Shown here one piece after another: positions 55,462 through 64,000 of a stretch of 64,000 bases of DNA. The first letter of the stretch is position 1; every line of letters begins with the position of its first letter. The position numbers and the translations under genes are program-made. The notes beneath the pieces were generated by a model. The model was not told the DNA's origin. It worked only from the letters and a program-made list of their open reading frames with translations, and did not search any database. The stretch spans positions 992,043-1,056,042 of the forward strand of contig NZ_CP029984.1 of assembly GCF_003293675.1 (NCBI RefSeq), given 5' to 3'. Origin of the DNA: Gardnerella leopoldii. GTDB taxonomy: Bacteria; Actinomycetota; Actinomycetes; Actinomycetales; Bifidobacteriaceae.

Positions 55462-55725
55462 TCGTCTCTCCTTTGTTAATGGAACAGATCCCATAAATTT
55501 GCTAACCGAAAAATGTTTAACAAACCACTTGCGCTCAATTCTATTACTAAAAGCACACAAAACAAACCAGACGTAACAAAAAAGTGCTTGTTTGAAACAA
55601 AAAATTCTATAAACACGACATAAATCAGTAAAAAATACGACGCAAAAATAGAAAAACAGAAAAATATAGTCAGTATCTATTAATCAAAAACAAAATCAAA
55701 TTAATAAATAAATTGACAATAAAAC

Positions 55726-56379
55726 CTAGATAGCAAATCCCAAAGTGCGAGCCGCCGCCACTGGAACTGCTTCATCTGCCCAATAATCCTCAAGGTTCTC
55801 ATCAGTGGAAAGTGAACGCATTTCTGCACGATCAATATAAAGTTCACCACGAAGATGATCTGTTTCGTGCTGGAAAATACGCGCAGGCCAACCATGCAAA
55901 CGCTCGGAATGTTGTTTGCCGTCCTCATCCTGCCAAGTAGCCTGAATATCAAGCCAACGTTGACGTACAGCCTGATAGCCGGAAACGCTTAAACAACCTT
56001 CATAAAAACTACGAGTTTGCGTACCAATAGGCTCATAATGAGGGTTAATAATAGCTCTAAACGGAAGCTCTGCGATGTCACGAGGATCGTCCTCATCATC
56101 ACGAACATGATCTTCAATAACAGCAATAGCAAGACCAAGACCAATTTGAGGAGCAGCTAAACCAACTCCCGGAGCTTCCAACATTGTGCTATGCATTAAC
56201 GAAATTAGCTTAGTAAGAGTTGCACGTGTAAGCTGACCATCATACGCAACAGTACGCTGGCGAAGAACAGGCTCACCTGCCTGCACAATCGGCAAAATGC
56301 CGTCTTCTGTAGCGGAATCAAGCAAGCGCTCAACAGCGCGACTGAGCTTAGTATCAACACTTGCGTGATGCGTAAACAT
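55726..56379 (-). CDS. def: Peptide deformylase
   Basis: Removes the formyl group from new proteins. The three motifs are GVGLAAPQIG, EGCLS and HETDHLRG; the cysteine and two histidines bind the metal. The 217-residue protein is somewhat long because of about 35 extra N-terminal and 30 extra C-terminal residues. AAAAGGAG just before the ATG at 56379 decides the start; the frame is open to 56433. Confidence 0.96.
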   Translation of the reverse strand: MFTHHASVDTKLSRAVERLLDSATEDGILPIVQAGEPVLRQRTVAYDGQLTRATLTKLISLMHSTMLEAPGVGLAAPQIGLGLAIAVIEDHVRDDEDDPRDIAELPFRAIINPHYEPIGTQTRSFYEGCLSVSGYQAVRQRWLDIQATWQDEDGKQHSERLHGWPARIFQHETDHLRGELYIDRAEMRSLSTDENLEDYWADEAVPVAAARTLGFAI

Positions 56380-56555
56380 AGGACTCCTTTTCACCGTTTT
56401 AAATAACGCGCATAATAACGCGAAAATATACAAAATTTACATGCCGCGAGCAGAATTTGAAAGCAGCACTAAAGATATAAGTGTATCAAAATTATTTGCG
56501 CACTGCTAGAGCCGACTGAGATGTAAGCAAACAGAGAACGCAAAAGTAAACAAAC

Positions 56556-57983
56556 TTATAACTTCAGATTATCAACCACAACTTGAGCAAGACGAGCGCA
56601 AACCTCATCCGCCTGAGTTTGAGTTGCAGCCTCGCACATAACGCGCACAAGAGGCTCGGTGCCGCTAGGACGCAAAAGCACGCGACCTGTATCTCCAAGA
56701 AGTTTCGATTCTTTCTCAACAGCTGCAAGCACAGCTGCGTTAGTTTTCGAAGCCATTTTATCTACATTTGGCACATTTACAAGAGCTTGCGGAAGCTGTG
56801 GGAAGTCTGCAGCCATTTGCGAAAGTTTCTTGCCTGAACGCACAACTTCACGGCACAAAGTCAAAGCAGTAAGCGTACCGTCGCCGGTGGTTGCAAATTC
56901 GCGATTAATAACGTGACCAGACTGCTCGCCGCCGAGCGAATAATCGTGCTTGAGCATTTCTTCAAGAACGTAGCGATCGCCAACGTTTGTTTGCACTGTT
57001 GCAATACCCATATCTTTAAGAGCAAGTTTTAAGCCAAGATTGCTCATAACTGTAACTACAAGAGTGTCATGATTAAGCTTGCCTTCAGCCTTTTTAGCGC
57101 GAGCAAGAATACCCATAATTTGATCGCCATTAACCATATTGCCGTTTTCATCGACAGCCAAGCAGCGGTCCGCGTCACCATCAAACGCAACACCTAAATC
57201 AGCCTTAGAAGCTTTAACCATAGCTTGTAACTGCTCAGGATGAGTCGAGCCCGCATGATCGTTAATGTTGTAGCCGTCAGGAGATGCGTTAATAACTACA
57301 ACTTCTGCACCAGCGCGGCGCAAAGCCTCAGGAGCAACAACAGAAGTAGCACCATTCGCGCAATCTGCTACAACACGCAAACCTGCAAGCGGCTTTGGGC
57401 GCGTAGTAGAAGCGTTACTTAAAGGCGCAACAGCAGAAACTAAATGATCAATATACAAGTTAGTAGCTGTAGTAGTATCATGGCTGACTCGACCTACACC
57501 AGCACCAGTTGGACGCTCCCAATCTTGACCAAGCACAGCCTCAATCTCATCTTCCTTGCTATCTGGAAGCTTAAAGCCTCCGCGCGCAAAGAATTTAATG
57601 CCGTTATCTGGCATAGGATTATGCGACGCAGAAATAACAGCACCCATTTCAACGTTAAGCACGGAAGTGAGGAAAGCAACACCAGGAGTTGGAATAATTC
57701 CAGCATCGATAACATCAAAACCGCCAGCACTCATGCCAGCAGCGAGAGCAGAAGCTAGAAAATCGCCAGAAACGCGAGTATCTCTACCAATAAGTGCGCG
57801 GCGACGAGCGTGAGCGGAGCGAGAAGAGGTATCTGATGACGCTTCTTCTTCTGCAGCAGACGCAACCGCGCTTTTATCTCCCAAAACGCGCACTGCAGCG
57901 TCACCTAAATCTAACGCAAGTTGCGCTGTTAAATCGCGATTTGCTAATCCACGCACACCGTCTGTACCAAACATTCTTGGCAT
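56556..57983 (-). CDS. glmM: Phosphoglucosamine mutase
   Basis: GlmM converts glucosamine-6-phosphate to glucosamine-1-phosphate, feeding UDP-GlcNAc for the cell wall. FGTDGVRG opens the protein, the catalytic phosphoserine lies in SASHNPMPDNG (near residue 115), the metal loop is FDGDADRCL and the phosphate-binding RPSGTEPLVRVM is near the end. AAAGAGG lies before the ATG at 57983, giving 475 residues. An Ala/Ser/Glu-rich insert of about 20 residues lies near 45-65. The frame is open to 58040 without a site. Confidence 0.96.
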   Translation of the reverse strand: MPRMFGTDGVRGLANRDLTAQLALDLGDAAVRVLGDKSAVASAAEEEASSDTSSRSAHARRRALIGRDTRVSGDFLASALAAGMSAGGFDVIDAGIIPTPGVAFLTSVLNVEMGAVISASHNPMPDNGIKFFARGGFKLPDSKEDEIEAVLGQDWERPTGAGVGRVSHDTTTATNLYIDHLVSAVAPLSNASTTRPKPLAGLRVVADCANGATSVVAPEALRRAGAEVVVINASPDGYNINDHAGSTHPEQLQAMVKASKADLGVAFDGDADRCLAVDENGNMVNGDQIMGILARAKKAEGKLNHDTLVVTVMSNLGLKLALKDMGIATVQTNVGDRYVLEEMLKHDYSLGGEQSGHVINREFATTGDGTLTALTLCREVVRSGKKLSQMAADFPQLPQALVNVPNVDKMASKTNAAVLAAVEKESKLLGDTGRVLLRPSGTEPLVRVMCEAATQTQADEVCARLAQVVVDNLKL

Positions 57984-58040
57984 AATAAAGCCTCTTTCGC
58001 AAAAATCACTTCTCTTGCGCGCAAGCAAACAACATCGCAT

Positions 58041-58568
58041 ACTAGCGCGTCACACACTATTCGCAATTCTACTCACTGTTTCGCATAACGCGCTAGCGCA
58101 GCAAAGAAGCTTTGCAGTAATACTTCTGCGAACATCGATTACTTGTTGATTAGTGAACTTTAACATTCATGCTCTGCAGATATTGAATACTTATCCCCTA
58201 GTGGACACTAGCATTCGCGCTGCTGCACAAACTGCACCAGACTCTCCTACCACACCACAAAACACTAGCGTTTTTATCAGTAGTGAGGGGTGGGTGTTGC
58301 TTGGTCGAGCAATATAAAAGCGGAGCGATAGTAATAATCGTGATGATGAATAACTATTTCCGCAGAAAAAGTAAGCAAAAAACTAAACTTAACTACCTAT
58401 CCACTAGTCCAAATGAGGTATAGGAGCGTAGCGCTGCGAGACAAGTAACCCCACCCCTCACAGCCACTCCAGAAAACTGCCAGCCAAGCACCACATTAAA
58501 CAAAAAAACTCGCGCCACATTAAACAAGAACTTACTTGCTCAATGCAGCGCGAAAGCAGGACATCGCA
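58041..58568. other. Intergenic region with repeats, no gene seen
   Basis: It lies between the pepN stop and the glmM start and holds a 26-base match to 8990-9014 (58108-58135), the second copy of the 284-base repeat (58205-58487) and a short GCGAAAGCAGGACATCGCA repeat next to the pepN stop. The sequence CGCCACATTAAAC recurs near 58512 and 58490. No coding sequence is supported. Confidence 0.6.
58205..58487. repeat. Dispersed 284-base repeat with covarying hairpin, copy 2
   Basis: It matches 9037-9320. Arms GAGGGGTGGG (58284-58293) and CCCACCCCTC (about 58450-58459) pair, as do GTT / AAC and CTTG / CAAG further in. The corresponding arms of copy 1 have another sequence but are also complementary. 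The conserved core includes AGCAATATAAAAGCGGAGCGATAGTAATAATC-like blocks and GGTATAGGAGCG near the right arm. Confidence 0.7.
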
Positions 58569-61184
58569 CTAGCGCAAAGAAGCGTTGTAATGCTGCACTT
58601 TAAGCGTGCGACGCGAAGAATCAAGGCTACCAAGCACCATGCGTCGCAAAGCCTGATCCGCATCAGCATGAGCCTCAAGCCACTTTTCACCGTGCTTAAC
58701 CAGCTCCTCAACCGGCGCATACACAGGATACAAGCCCTCAATCAGAGCCTCAGCCATATGGAATGTGCGGTTCTTCCAAATCCACTCAACTTCAGCAAAG
58801 TAGCGCTCAACATAAGGCTTAACCAAATCGCCTTTAGCTGTGCTTGCAAATCCGGCAACCACAGCGCCCATTTGCATATTAGTCAAATCGAGATTGCGCA
58901 AAGCCTGTTCAAAAGCCCAATCCTTAGCTTCTGCAGTTGAGCGAGCTGCACGAGCCTGGTAAGCGTATTCGCGATTCTCAGTCGTGTCGCGCTTTTGAAG
59001 TTCCGCGTCAATTCCAGCTTCATCCAAAGCATTCACGCCTGCGAGCGCAATCAAAATGCTCCAGCGCAAGTCGTTGTCGATTTCCAAGCCTTCCAAACTC
59101 ACGAAACCGTCAAGCAATCCGTTAGCTACGCGCAAGAACTCAGCATCTCCAACTTCGCCGTATCCAAGATAAGCCTTAACGAGCTGGAATTGCTCGTCGG
59201 AACCTGCAGAAGCTGCCAAAGCCAACTGCCACAATTCGTGAGCAACATGCTTTGCGACTTCTGCTTGACGCTCTGGGACAACGTAGTGGCTTGCAGTTAC
59301 TTTCACTTGACCAAGAGCATAGCGGAAAGTAGTTGATTCGCGCTCAGTTGCCAAAGCTTTAAGGCTGAGTTCCACGAAGCGTTCTGCTGGGAATTCTGCG
59401 TCGCGAGTCATGTCCCACAACGCGAGCCAAATAAGTGAGCGAGTCAAAGAATCCTTGAAACGATACAAGTTTTCGGCAGCAAATTCAAGCGACTTTTCGT
59501 CAAAACGTAGCTTCGTGTAAGTCAAGTCGTCGTCGTTTACAAGGATAAGTGCTGGCATTTTTTCGCCGCGCGCCTCAACAACTTCCGTCACTTCGCCGTC
59601 TACGTCAAGTTCGATTCGCTTTGTGCGCTTAATTTCGCCAGTTGCTTCGTCTACATTGTAGAATCCAACAGCCAAACGGTGTGCGCGAAGAACAGGATGC
59701 TCAGCTGGCGCGCTCTGACGCAAACGCAAGGAAGCAATAGTGCCGTCACCTGCTTCTTCGACTTCGGTAGAAATCGTGTTAATTCCAGCCTTTTCAAGCC
59801 ATTGAGCACTCCAAGCTTTAAGATCGCGGCCGCTTGTAAGCTCTAACTCGTGCAACAAATCGGCCAAAGTTGCGTTGCTGTATGCATGCTTGCTCAAATA
59901 GTTATGGATTCCTTCAAAGAACTTTTCGCGACCAACATACGCTACGAGTTGCTTCAATACGGAAGCACCCTTTGCATAAGTGATGCCGTCGAAGTTGACG
60001 GAAGTGTCATTCAAATCGTTGATTGGAGCCACGATTGGGTGCGTTGTTGGAAGCTGATCTTGATTAAGTGCCCAGCTTTTTTCGCCGGAATTGAAAGTGC
60101 TCCAAGCGTCATGCCATTCGGTTGCTTCAGCAGTTGCAAGAGTAGAAGTGAATTCTGCGAAGGATTCGTTAAGCCACAAATCATTCCACCACTTCATGGT
60201 CACGTAGTCGCCGAACCACATGTGTGCAAGCTCATGCAAAACTGTTACAACGCGGCGCTCAGCATAAGCGTCCGTGACTTTGGATTCAAACACGTACTGG
60301 TCGCGAATCGTAACCATACCAATGTTTTCCATAGCTCCAGCGTTATATTCTGGCACGTAAATCTGATCGTACTTTGCGTACGGATACGGCACTCCCCAAG
60401 TCTTAGCGTAGAAAGCAAAACCTTTCTTCGTAATATCGAACAAGTAGTCAACGTCTTTTGCAAAAGCGTCTTTAAGTGCCTGACGGCAGTACATTGCCAT
60501 TGGCACTACGCGACCGTCTTCGTTGTCGTAAGTTGTGTGCCATTGCGCGTAAGGTCCTGCGCAAATAGCAGTTAAATAAGAGCTCATCTTTGGAGTTGAC
60601 TCGAATACCCAGTGCTTCATGCCTTCTACAGCACCATTTTCCAAAGTGCCTGCTTCAGTTTCGCGGCCCTCTAACGCTGTTTCGCTTTTAATTGGCATGT
60701 TTGAAGTAACGATCCAGCTTTCTGGAGCATCAACCGTAAAATCAAAAACAGCTTTCAAATCTGGCTGATCAAATACAGCATAAACACGGCGAGCATCCGG
60801 CACTTCGAACTGAGTATATAAATACACGTTTCCGTCAGAAGGATCGACACTTCTGTGCAAACCCTCGCCCGTGTTGGAATACTGGCAGTTTGCTACAACT
60901 TCTACGGTATTATGCTCAAGCAAATTTGCAAGCTCAATTCGGCTGTCTGCAAAAACTTTAGAAACGTCAAGATCGGTACCGTTTAACACCACGGATTCTA
61001 CGCTGTTTGCAATTAAATCGAGGAAGCTTGCGCTACCAGCCTTAGCATCGAACTCAATCTTTGTGCGCGAAGTAAAATCGCGTCCGCCTTTTCCTAAATC
61101 GAGCGCAACATCGTAGTGAATTGGCATTTGGATAGCGTCGAAACGCTCTTGAGCTTCTATGCGAGTAAGATTTGCTCCTGGCAT
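58569..61184 (-). CDS. pepN: Aminopeptidase N (M1 family)
   Basis: A zinc exopeptidase that removes N-terminal residues from peptides in the cytoplasm. The exopeptidase motif GAMEN is at 283-287 and the zinc motif HELAH at 317-321, with a downstream glutamate in NESFAEF. The 871-residue length and the C-terminal helical domain match actinobacterial enzymes. GAAAGG eight bases before the ATG at 61184 supports the start. rnj lies 106 bases upstream in the same direction. Confidence 0.97.
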   Translation of the reverse strand: MPGANLTRIEAQERFDAIQMPIHYDVALDLGKGGRDFTSRTKIEFDAKAGSASFLDLIANSVESVVLNGTDLDVSKVFADSRIELANLLEHNTVEVVANCQYSNTGEGLHRSVDPSDGNVYLYTQFEVPDARRVYAVFDQPDLKAVFDFTVDAPESWIVTSNMPIKSETALEGRETEAGTLENGAVEGMKHWVFESTPKMSSYLTAICAGPYAQWHTTYDNEDGRVVPMAMYCRQALKDAFAKDVDYLFDITKKGFAFYAKTWGVPYPYAKYDQIYVPEYNAGAMENIGMVTIRDQYVFESKVTDAYAERRVVTVLHELAHMWFGDYVTMKWWNDLWLNESFAEFTSTLATAEATEWHDAWSTFNSGEKSWALNQDQLPTTHPIVAPINDLNDTSVNFDGITYAKGASVLKQLVAYVGREKFFEGIHNYLSKHAYSNATLADLLHELELTSGRDLKAWSAQWLEKAGINTISTEVEEAGDGTIASLRLRQSAPAEHPVLRAHRLAVGFYNVDEATGEIKRTKRIELDVDGEVTEVVEARGEKMPALILVNDDDLTYTKLRFDEKSLEFAAENLYRFKDSLTRSLIWLALWDMTRDAEFPAERFVELSLKALATERESTTFRYALGQVKVTASHYVVPERQAEVAKHVAHELWQLALAASAGSDEQFQLVKAYLGYGEVGDAEFLRVANGLLDGFVSLEGLEIDNDLRWSILIALAGVNALDEAGIDAELQKRDTTENREYAYQARAARSTAEAKDWAFEQALRNLDLTNMQMGAVVAGFASTAKGDLVKPYVERYFAEVEWIWKNRTFHMAEALIEGLYPVYAPVEELVKHGEKWLEAHADADQALRRMVLGSLDSSRRTLKVQHYNASLR

Positions 61185-61227
61185 ATTTTGTACCTTTCTT
61201 ATTTTTTCTTATTTTTAATTATATTTA

Positions 61228-61257
61228 CGATTATTTTCAGCTATTTACGAATAATCG
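61228..61257 (-). terminator. Weak hairpin between rnj and pepN
   Basis: CGATTATT and AATAATCG enclose 14 bases, in an AT-rich stretch of degenerate GATTATTTTTC repeats. It follows the rnj stop on the minus strand; the T-run is poor, so termination is uncertain. Confidence 0.4.
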
Positions 61258-61290
61258 CGAATATTTTTCTTTATTTTTGATTATTTTTCA

Positions 61291-63312
61291 TTATTCTTGA
61301 CTATTTTTTGCAATATCCGCAACTACCGGAACGAGCATAGGCTTCCTGCGTAAAGCGCGAGCCACCCAACTGCCCAATGTGCGTCGCATAATTTGCTGCA
61401 ATTTATAAGTATCGTGCTCGCCGCGCATCATAGCATCTTGCAACTGTTCAACAATTTGATGACGAACCTTCTCAAAATCAGCCTCGTCTTCAGCAACAGC
61501 ATTCAAGAAAATCTTTGGACCAGAAACCACGTCAGCGTGCTCTGTATCAACTACAACAAAGCTCGAAACGAAACCTTCCGTGCCCAAAATTCTGCGCTTT
61601 TCAAGCTCTTCATCTGTAAGCTCACCGACAGAATCACCATCAACATACACGTAACCGCATGGCACAGAACCAACAACTGCAGCATTGCCATGATACAAAT
61701 CCACAACATCGCCGTCTTCAGCAAGCACAACGTTATTTGGATCAACGCCAGTTTTTACTGCAATCAATCCGTTTGCAACCAAGTGACGATGCTCACCATG
61801 AATTGGCATGGCGCACTTTGGCTTCACAATGTTGTACAAGTACAGCAACTCGCCTTCATTGCAATGACCAGACACGTGGATAGCAGCATTATCTTTGTTA
61901 ATTACGCGCGCACCCAACTGCACAAGCTTATTAATAACTTTGTAAACTTCGTGCTCATTTCCTGGAATAAGCGAACTTGCAAGAATAACAGTATCGAATT
62001 CGTTAACTGTAATATCTCGGTGACTGCCATCTGCAATACGCCCAAGCGCAGCCATAGGCTCACCTTGTGAACCAGTGCACATGTATACGAGCTTGTCATC
62101 CTGAATATCCTTCGCCTGTTTTAAGTCAACAACAGTATTTTCAGGAATATGCAAGTAGCCTAAATCCGCAGCAATTGACATATTGCGAACCATCGAGCGA
62201 CCAACGAACACAACTTTGCGCCCAAACTTATGCGCAGCGTCAACCACTTGTTGCACGCGATGAACGTGACTTGAGAAGCTAGCAACAATAATTTTGCGCG
62301 TAGCTTCAGCAAAAGCGCGATCCAAAGCCGGACCAATCGAAGTTTCAGGCTTCACAAATCCTGGTACTTCAGCATTAGTGGAATCAGCCATAAGCAAATC
62401 TATGCCTTGCTCACCTAAACGCCCGAACTCAACTAAATCAGTAATGCGATGGTCAAGAGGAAGCTGGTCAAGTTTAATATCTCCAGTATCAATAAGCGTT
62501 CCGGCCGGAGTTTTTACGCACACAGCGAGCGCATCTGGAATAGAATGCGTAACAGTAATAAATTCAAGGTTAAACGGACCGACTTTCATCTTATCGCGAC
62601 CTTCTACGCGAATAAGCTCCGGATCAATATGATGCTCTTTGCACTTAGCTTCCACAAAAGCAAGAGTTAGCTTTGAACCAATTAACGGAATGTCGGGACG
62701 CATTTTAAGAAGGTAAGGCACACCACCGATATGATCTTCGTGACCATGCGTTAAAACCAATGCCTCAACTTTGTCTAAGCGATCTTGAATGTAGTGAAAA
62801 TCTGGGAGAATCAAATCAACGCCTGGCTGCTCTTCTTCTGGGAATAGCACACCACAATCGATAAGCAGAATATGACCGTTATATTCAATTACGTTCATAT
62901 TGCGGCCGATTTCACCCAAACCACCAAGCGGTACGATTCGCATTGAGCCTTTACGATACTTTGGCGGCGCAATAAGCGCACCTTCTCTTTGATCGTTAAC
63001 TACAGGAGGAAGAACATTTCCTGTTCTACGAGTTGATGACTTTGCGTTTTCTGTTTTAGTTTCTTTGTTGAATTTAGCTTTTTTAGTTGATTTAGTTTTA
63101 GCAGATTTTACATCTTTAGTAGATACTGATTTAGTTGAAGTATCAGAAGACATTTTTTTATTCACTTTTTTCACCGACTGTCGAATTTGCTTAGACGACG
63201 CAGAAGATTCTTGGTTATTAAGAGAACGCATATTATCAGCGTCAGATTGCAACGCATCGCGTACTACTTCAGCAAGAATTTCCTCAGTACGTTCATCATA
63301 TTCTATTTTCAT
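61291..63312 (-). CDS. rnj: Ribonuclease J
   Basis: A metallo-beta-lactamase-type endo- and 5'-3' exoribonuclease for RNA maturation and decay. The metal motif HGHEDH lies near 189-194, SGHCNEGELL and IHGEHRHLVANG follow, and beta-CASP and C-terminal domains complete it. A Lys/Ser/Thr-rich extension of about 115 residues precedes the catalytic core, making it longer than usual (about 560). Among ATGs at 63318 and 63312 the second has GAG six bases upstream. A copy of the AAACTTTAC element lies about 80 bases upstream. Confidence 0.94.
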   Translation of the reverse strand: MKIEYDERTEEILAEVVRDALQSDADNMRSLNNQESSASSKQIRQSVKKVNKKMSSDTSTKSVSTKDVKSAKTKSTKKAKFNKETKTENAKSSTRRTGNVLPPVVNDQREGALIAPPKYRKGSMRIVPLGGLGEIGRNMNVIEYNGHILLIDCGVLFPEEEQPGVDLILPDFHYIQDRLDKVEALVLTHGHEDHIGGVPYLLKMRPDIPLIGSKLTLAFVEAKCKEHHIDPELIRVEGRDKMKVGPFNLEFITVTHSIPDALAVCVKTPAGTLIDTGDIKLDQLPLDHRITDLVEFGRLGEQGIDLLMADSTNAEVPGFVKPETSIGPALDRAFAEATRKIIVASFSSHVHRVQQVVDAAHKFGRKVVFVGRSMVRNMSIAADLGYLHIPENTVVDLKQAKDIQDDKLVYMCTGSQGEPMAALGRIADGSHRDITVNEFDTVILASSLIPGNEHEVYKVINKLVQLGARVINKDNAAIHVSGHCNEGELLYLYNIVKPKCAMPIHGEHRHLVANGLIAVKTGVDPNNVVLAEDGDVVDLYHGNAAVVGSVPCGYVYVDGDSVGELTDEELEKRRILGTEGFVSSFVVVDTEHADVVSGPKIFLNAVAEDEADFEKVRHQIVEQLQDAMMRGEHDTYKLQQIMRRTLGSWVARALRRKPMLVPVVADIAKNSQE

Positions 63313-63393
63313 ATTCATCTCACTACATCTTGCGATATTGCGCACTTCTTTCTAGTGTACCGTTAGGACTCAACTCAGCTTTTGTTACTGAAA

Positions 63394-63462
63394 CGGCAGA
63401 AACTTTACAGCGGCGTAAAGAAACTGCCGTTCCCTAGCCAAAAAGCGGCAGAAACTTTACAC
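63394..63462. repeat. AAACTTTAC hairpin element, copy 2
   Basis: CGGCAG (63394-63399) pairs with CTGCCG (63424-63429) around CTTTAC / GTAAAG, and GGCAGAAACTTTACA recurs at about 63446-63460. Copy 1 at 8665-8733 differs in the outer arms yet keeps pairing. It lies between rnj and the MFS gene on the minus strand. Confidence 0.6.
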
Positions 63463-63472
63463 GCGTGCGCAG

Positions 63473-64000
63473 TTAATGTCGCTTTTTAAGCACCATTACA
63501 ATAAACCAGCCGAACGTTGCGATAGGTATAGCTGCCATTGTTGAAATCCACGGAACCATCATTCCGGCATGCGAATTCCACGAGTCTATTGCAGCTCCAG
63601 CAGCCATCGAACCTAAAGAACAGCCGACAGCAGACGCAGTTGGTAGCCATGAAAGGCCTTCCGTAAGCGATTCTTCAGGGACAGTTGCTTTAACGATAAG
63701 ATTTCCAGTAGCAAAAATTGGCGAAACGCATAAGCCGGAAAGCACTTCAAAAACGCTCATAAGCATAAGTCTGTCAATATTAAGACTCATAAGCACAAAT
63801 CCAACAGTTAAACCAGTCAAAAATACAATCAAATGCGACCAATTAGAACCGCGGAATTTATGCGATCCAAAAATAATCGCTCCCACAAGCGAACCGCATG
63901 CAAACAATGCCAGCTGCATACCAATAAAATGATCAAGTCCTTGAGCTTTCATTGCAGCTGTTACAGACACGTCAAATGCACTAAAACTCATATTAAACAC
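63473..64000 (-). CDS. MFS transporter, C-terminal part
   Basis: The window edge cuts off the start, leaving 175 residues with five or six membrane helices and a charged end (LKKRH). Small residues (GLDHFIGMQLALFACGSLVGAIIFG) and the inter-helix SHKFRGSN segment fit a major facilitator C-terminal half. The substrate is unknown. It runs toward rnj on the same strand, separated by about 160 bases that hold the AAACTTTAC element. Confidence 0.75.
   Translation of the reverse strand: MFNMSFSAFDVSVTAAMKAQGLDHFIGMQLALFACGSLVGAIIFGSHKFRGSNWSHLIVFLTGLTVGFVLMSLNIDRLMLMSVFEVLSGLCVSPIFATGNLIVKATVPEESLTEGLSWLPTASAVGCSLGSMAAGAAIDSWNSHAGMMVPWISTMAAIPIATFGWFIVMVLKKRH

Overview
The window looks like a chromosomal segment of a low-GC member of the Bifidobacteriaceae, most likely Gardnerella. 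This rests on gene order and protein families: an actinobacterial division and cell-wall (dcw) cluster, DivIVA/Wag31, a DUF3052 protein, a DUF3180-like protein, two type I glutamine synthetases, a class III ribonucleotide reductase and RNase J, in AT-rich DNA. No phage, plasmid, insertion sequence or CRISPR array is visible. The species call is inference.

Layout. Bases 1-8461 (minus strand) hold mraZ-rsmH-ftsL-ftsI-murE-like-murF-mraY-murD, read from right to left and cut in murD at the left edge. mraZ is preceded by four TGGKG boxes at exact 10-base spacing, which fits an MraZ operator. After about 1 kb of repeat-rich DNA come glnA2, an unknown gene, dnaE, rluD-like, lspA, divIVA and yggT (9459-18658, minus). 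galE is on the plus strand, followed by tRNA-Phe and tRNA-Asp on the minus strand. Then come a heterodimeric ABC exporter (20184-24088), a small plus-strand peptide/membrane-protein locus (24361-24915), nrdG and nrdD with tandem NrdR-like boxes, DUF3052, a DEAD-box helicase, ettA, and the block DUF3180-like, FolB/FolK-like relic, ftsH, hpt, tilS, dacB. From 41.4 to 47.3 kb are an ABC-2 transporter, a processive GT2 glycosyltransferase and an AI-2E family protein. glnA1 (plus) faces a MacB/FtsX-type ABC system. The right end has two zinc-ribbon membrane proteins, def, glmM, pepN, rnj and a partial MFS transporter.

How the genes fit together. Much of the window serves cell-wall building and division (dcw cluster, glmM, dacB, divIVA, ftsH). 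A second theme is nitrogen and nucleotide supply (two glutamine synthetases, anaerobic ribonucleotide reductase, hpt). Two intact but apparently inactive enzymes stand out: a MurE-like protein without its P-loop and C-terminal domain, and a FolB-FolK fusion without its catalytic residues.

The least explained parts are the intergenic regions. They carry several families of dispersed repeats whose hairpin arms differ between copies but stay complementary. A short gene at 24361 has a canonical A AAA AAG slippery heptamer exactly where a -1 shift would open a signal-peptide reading frame.
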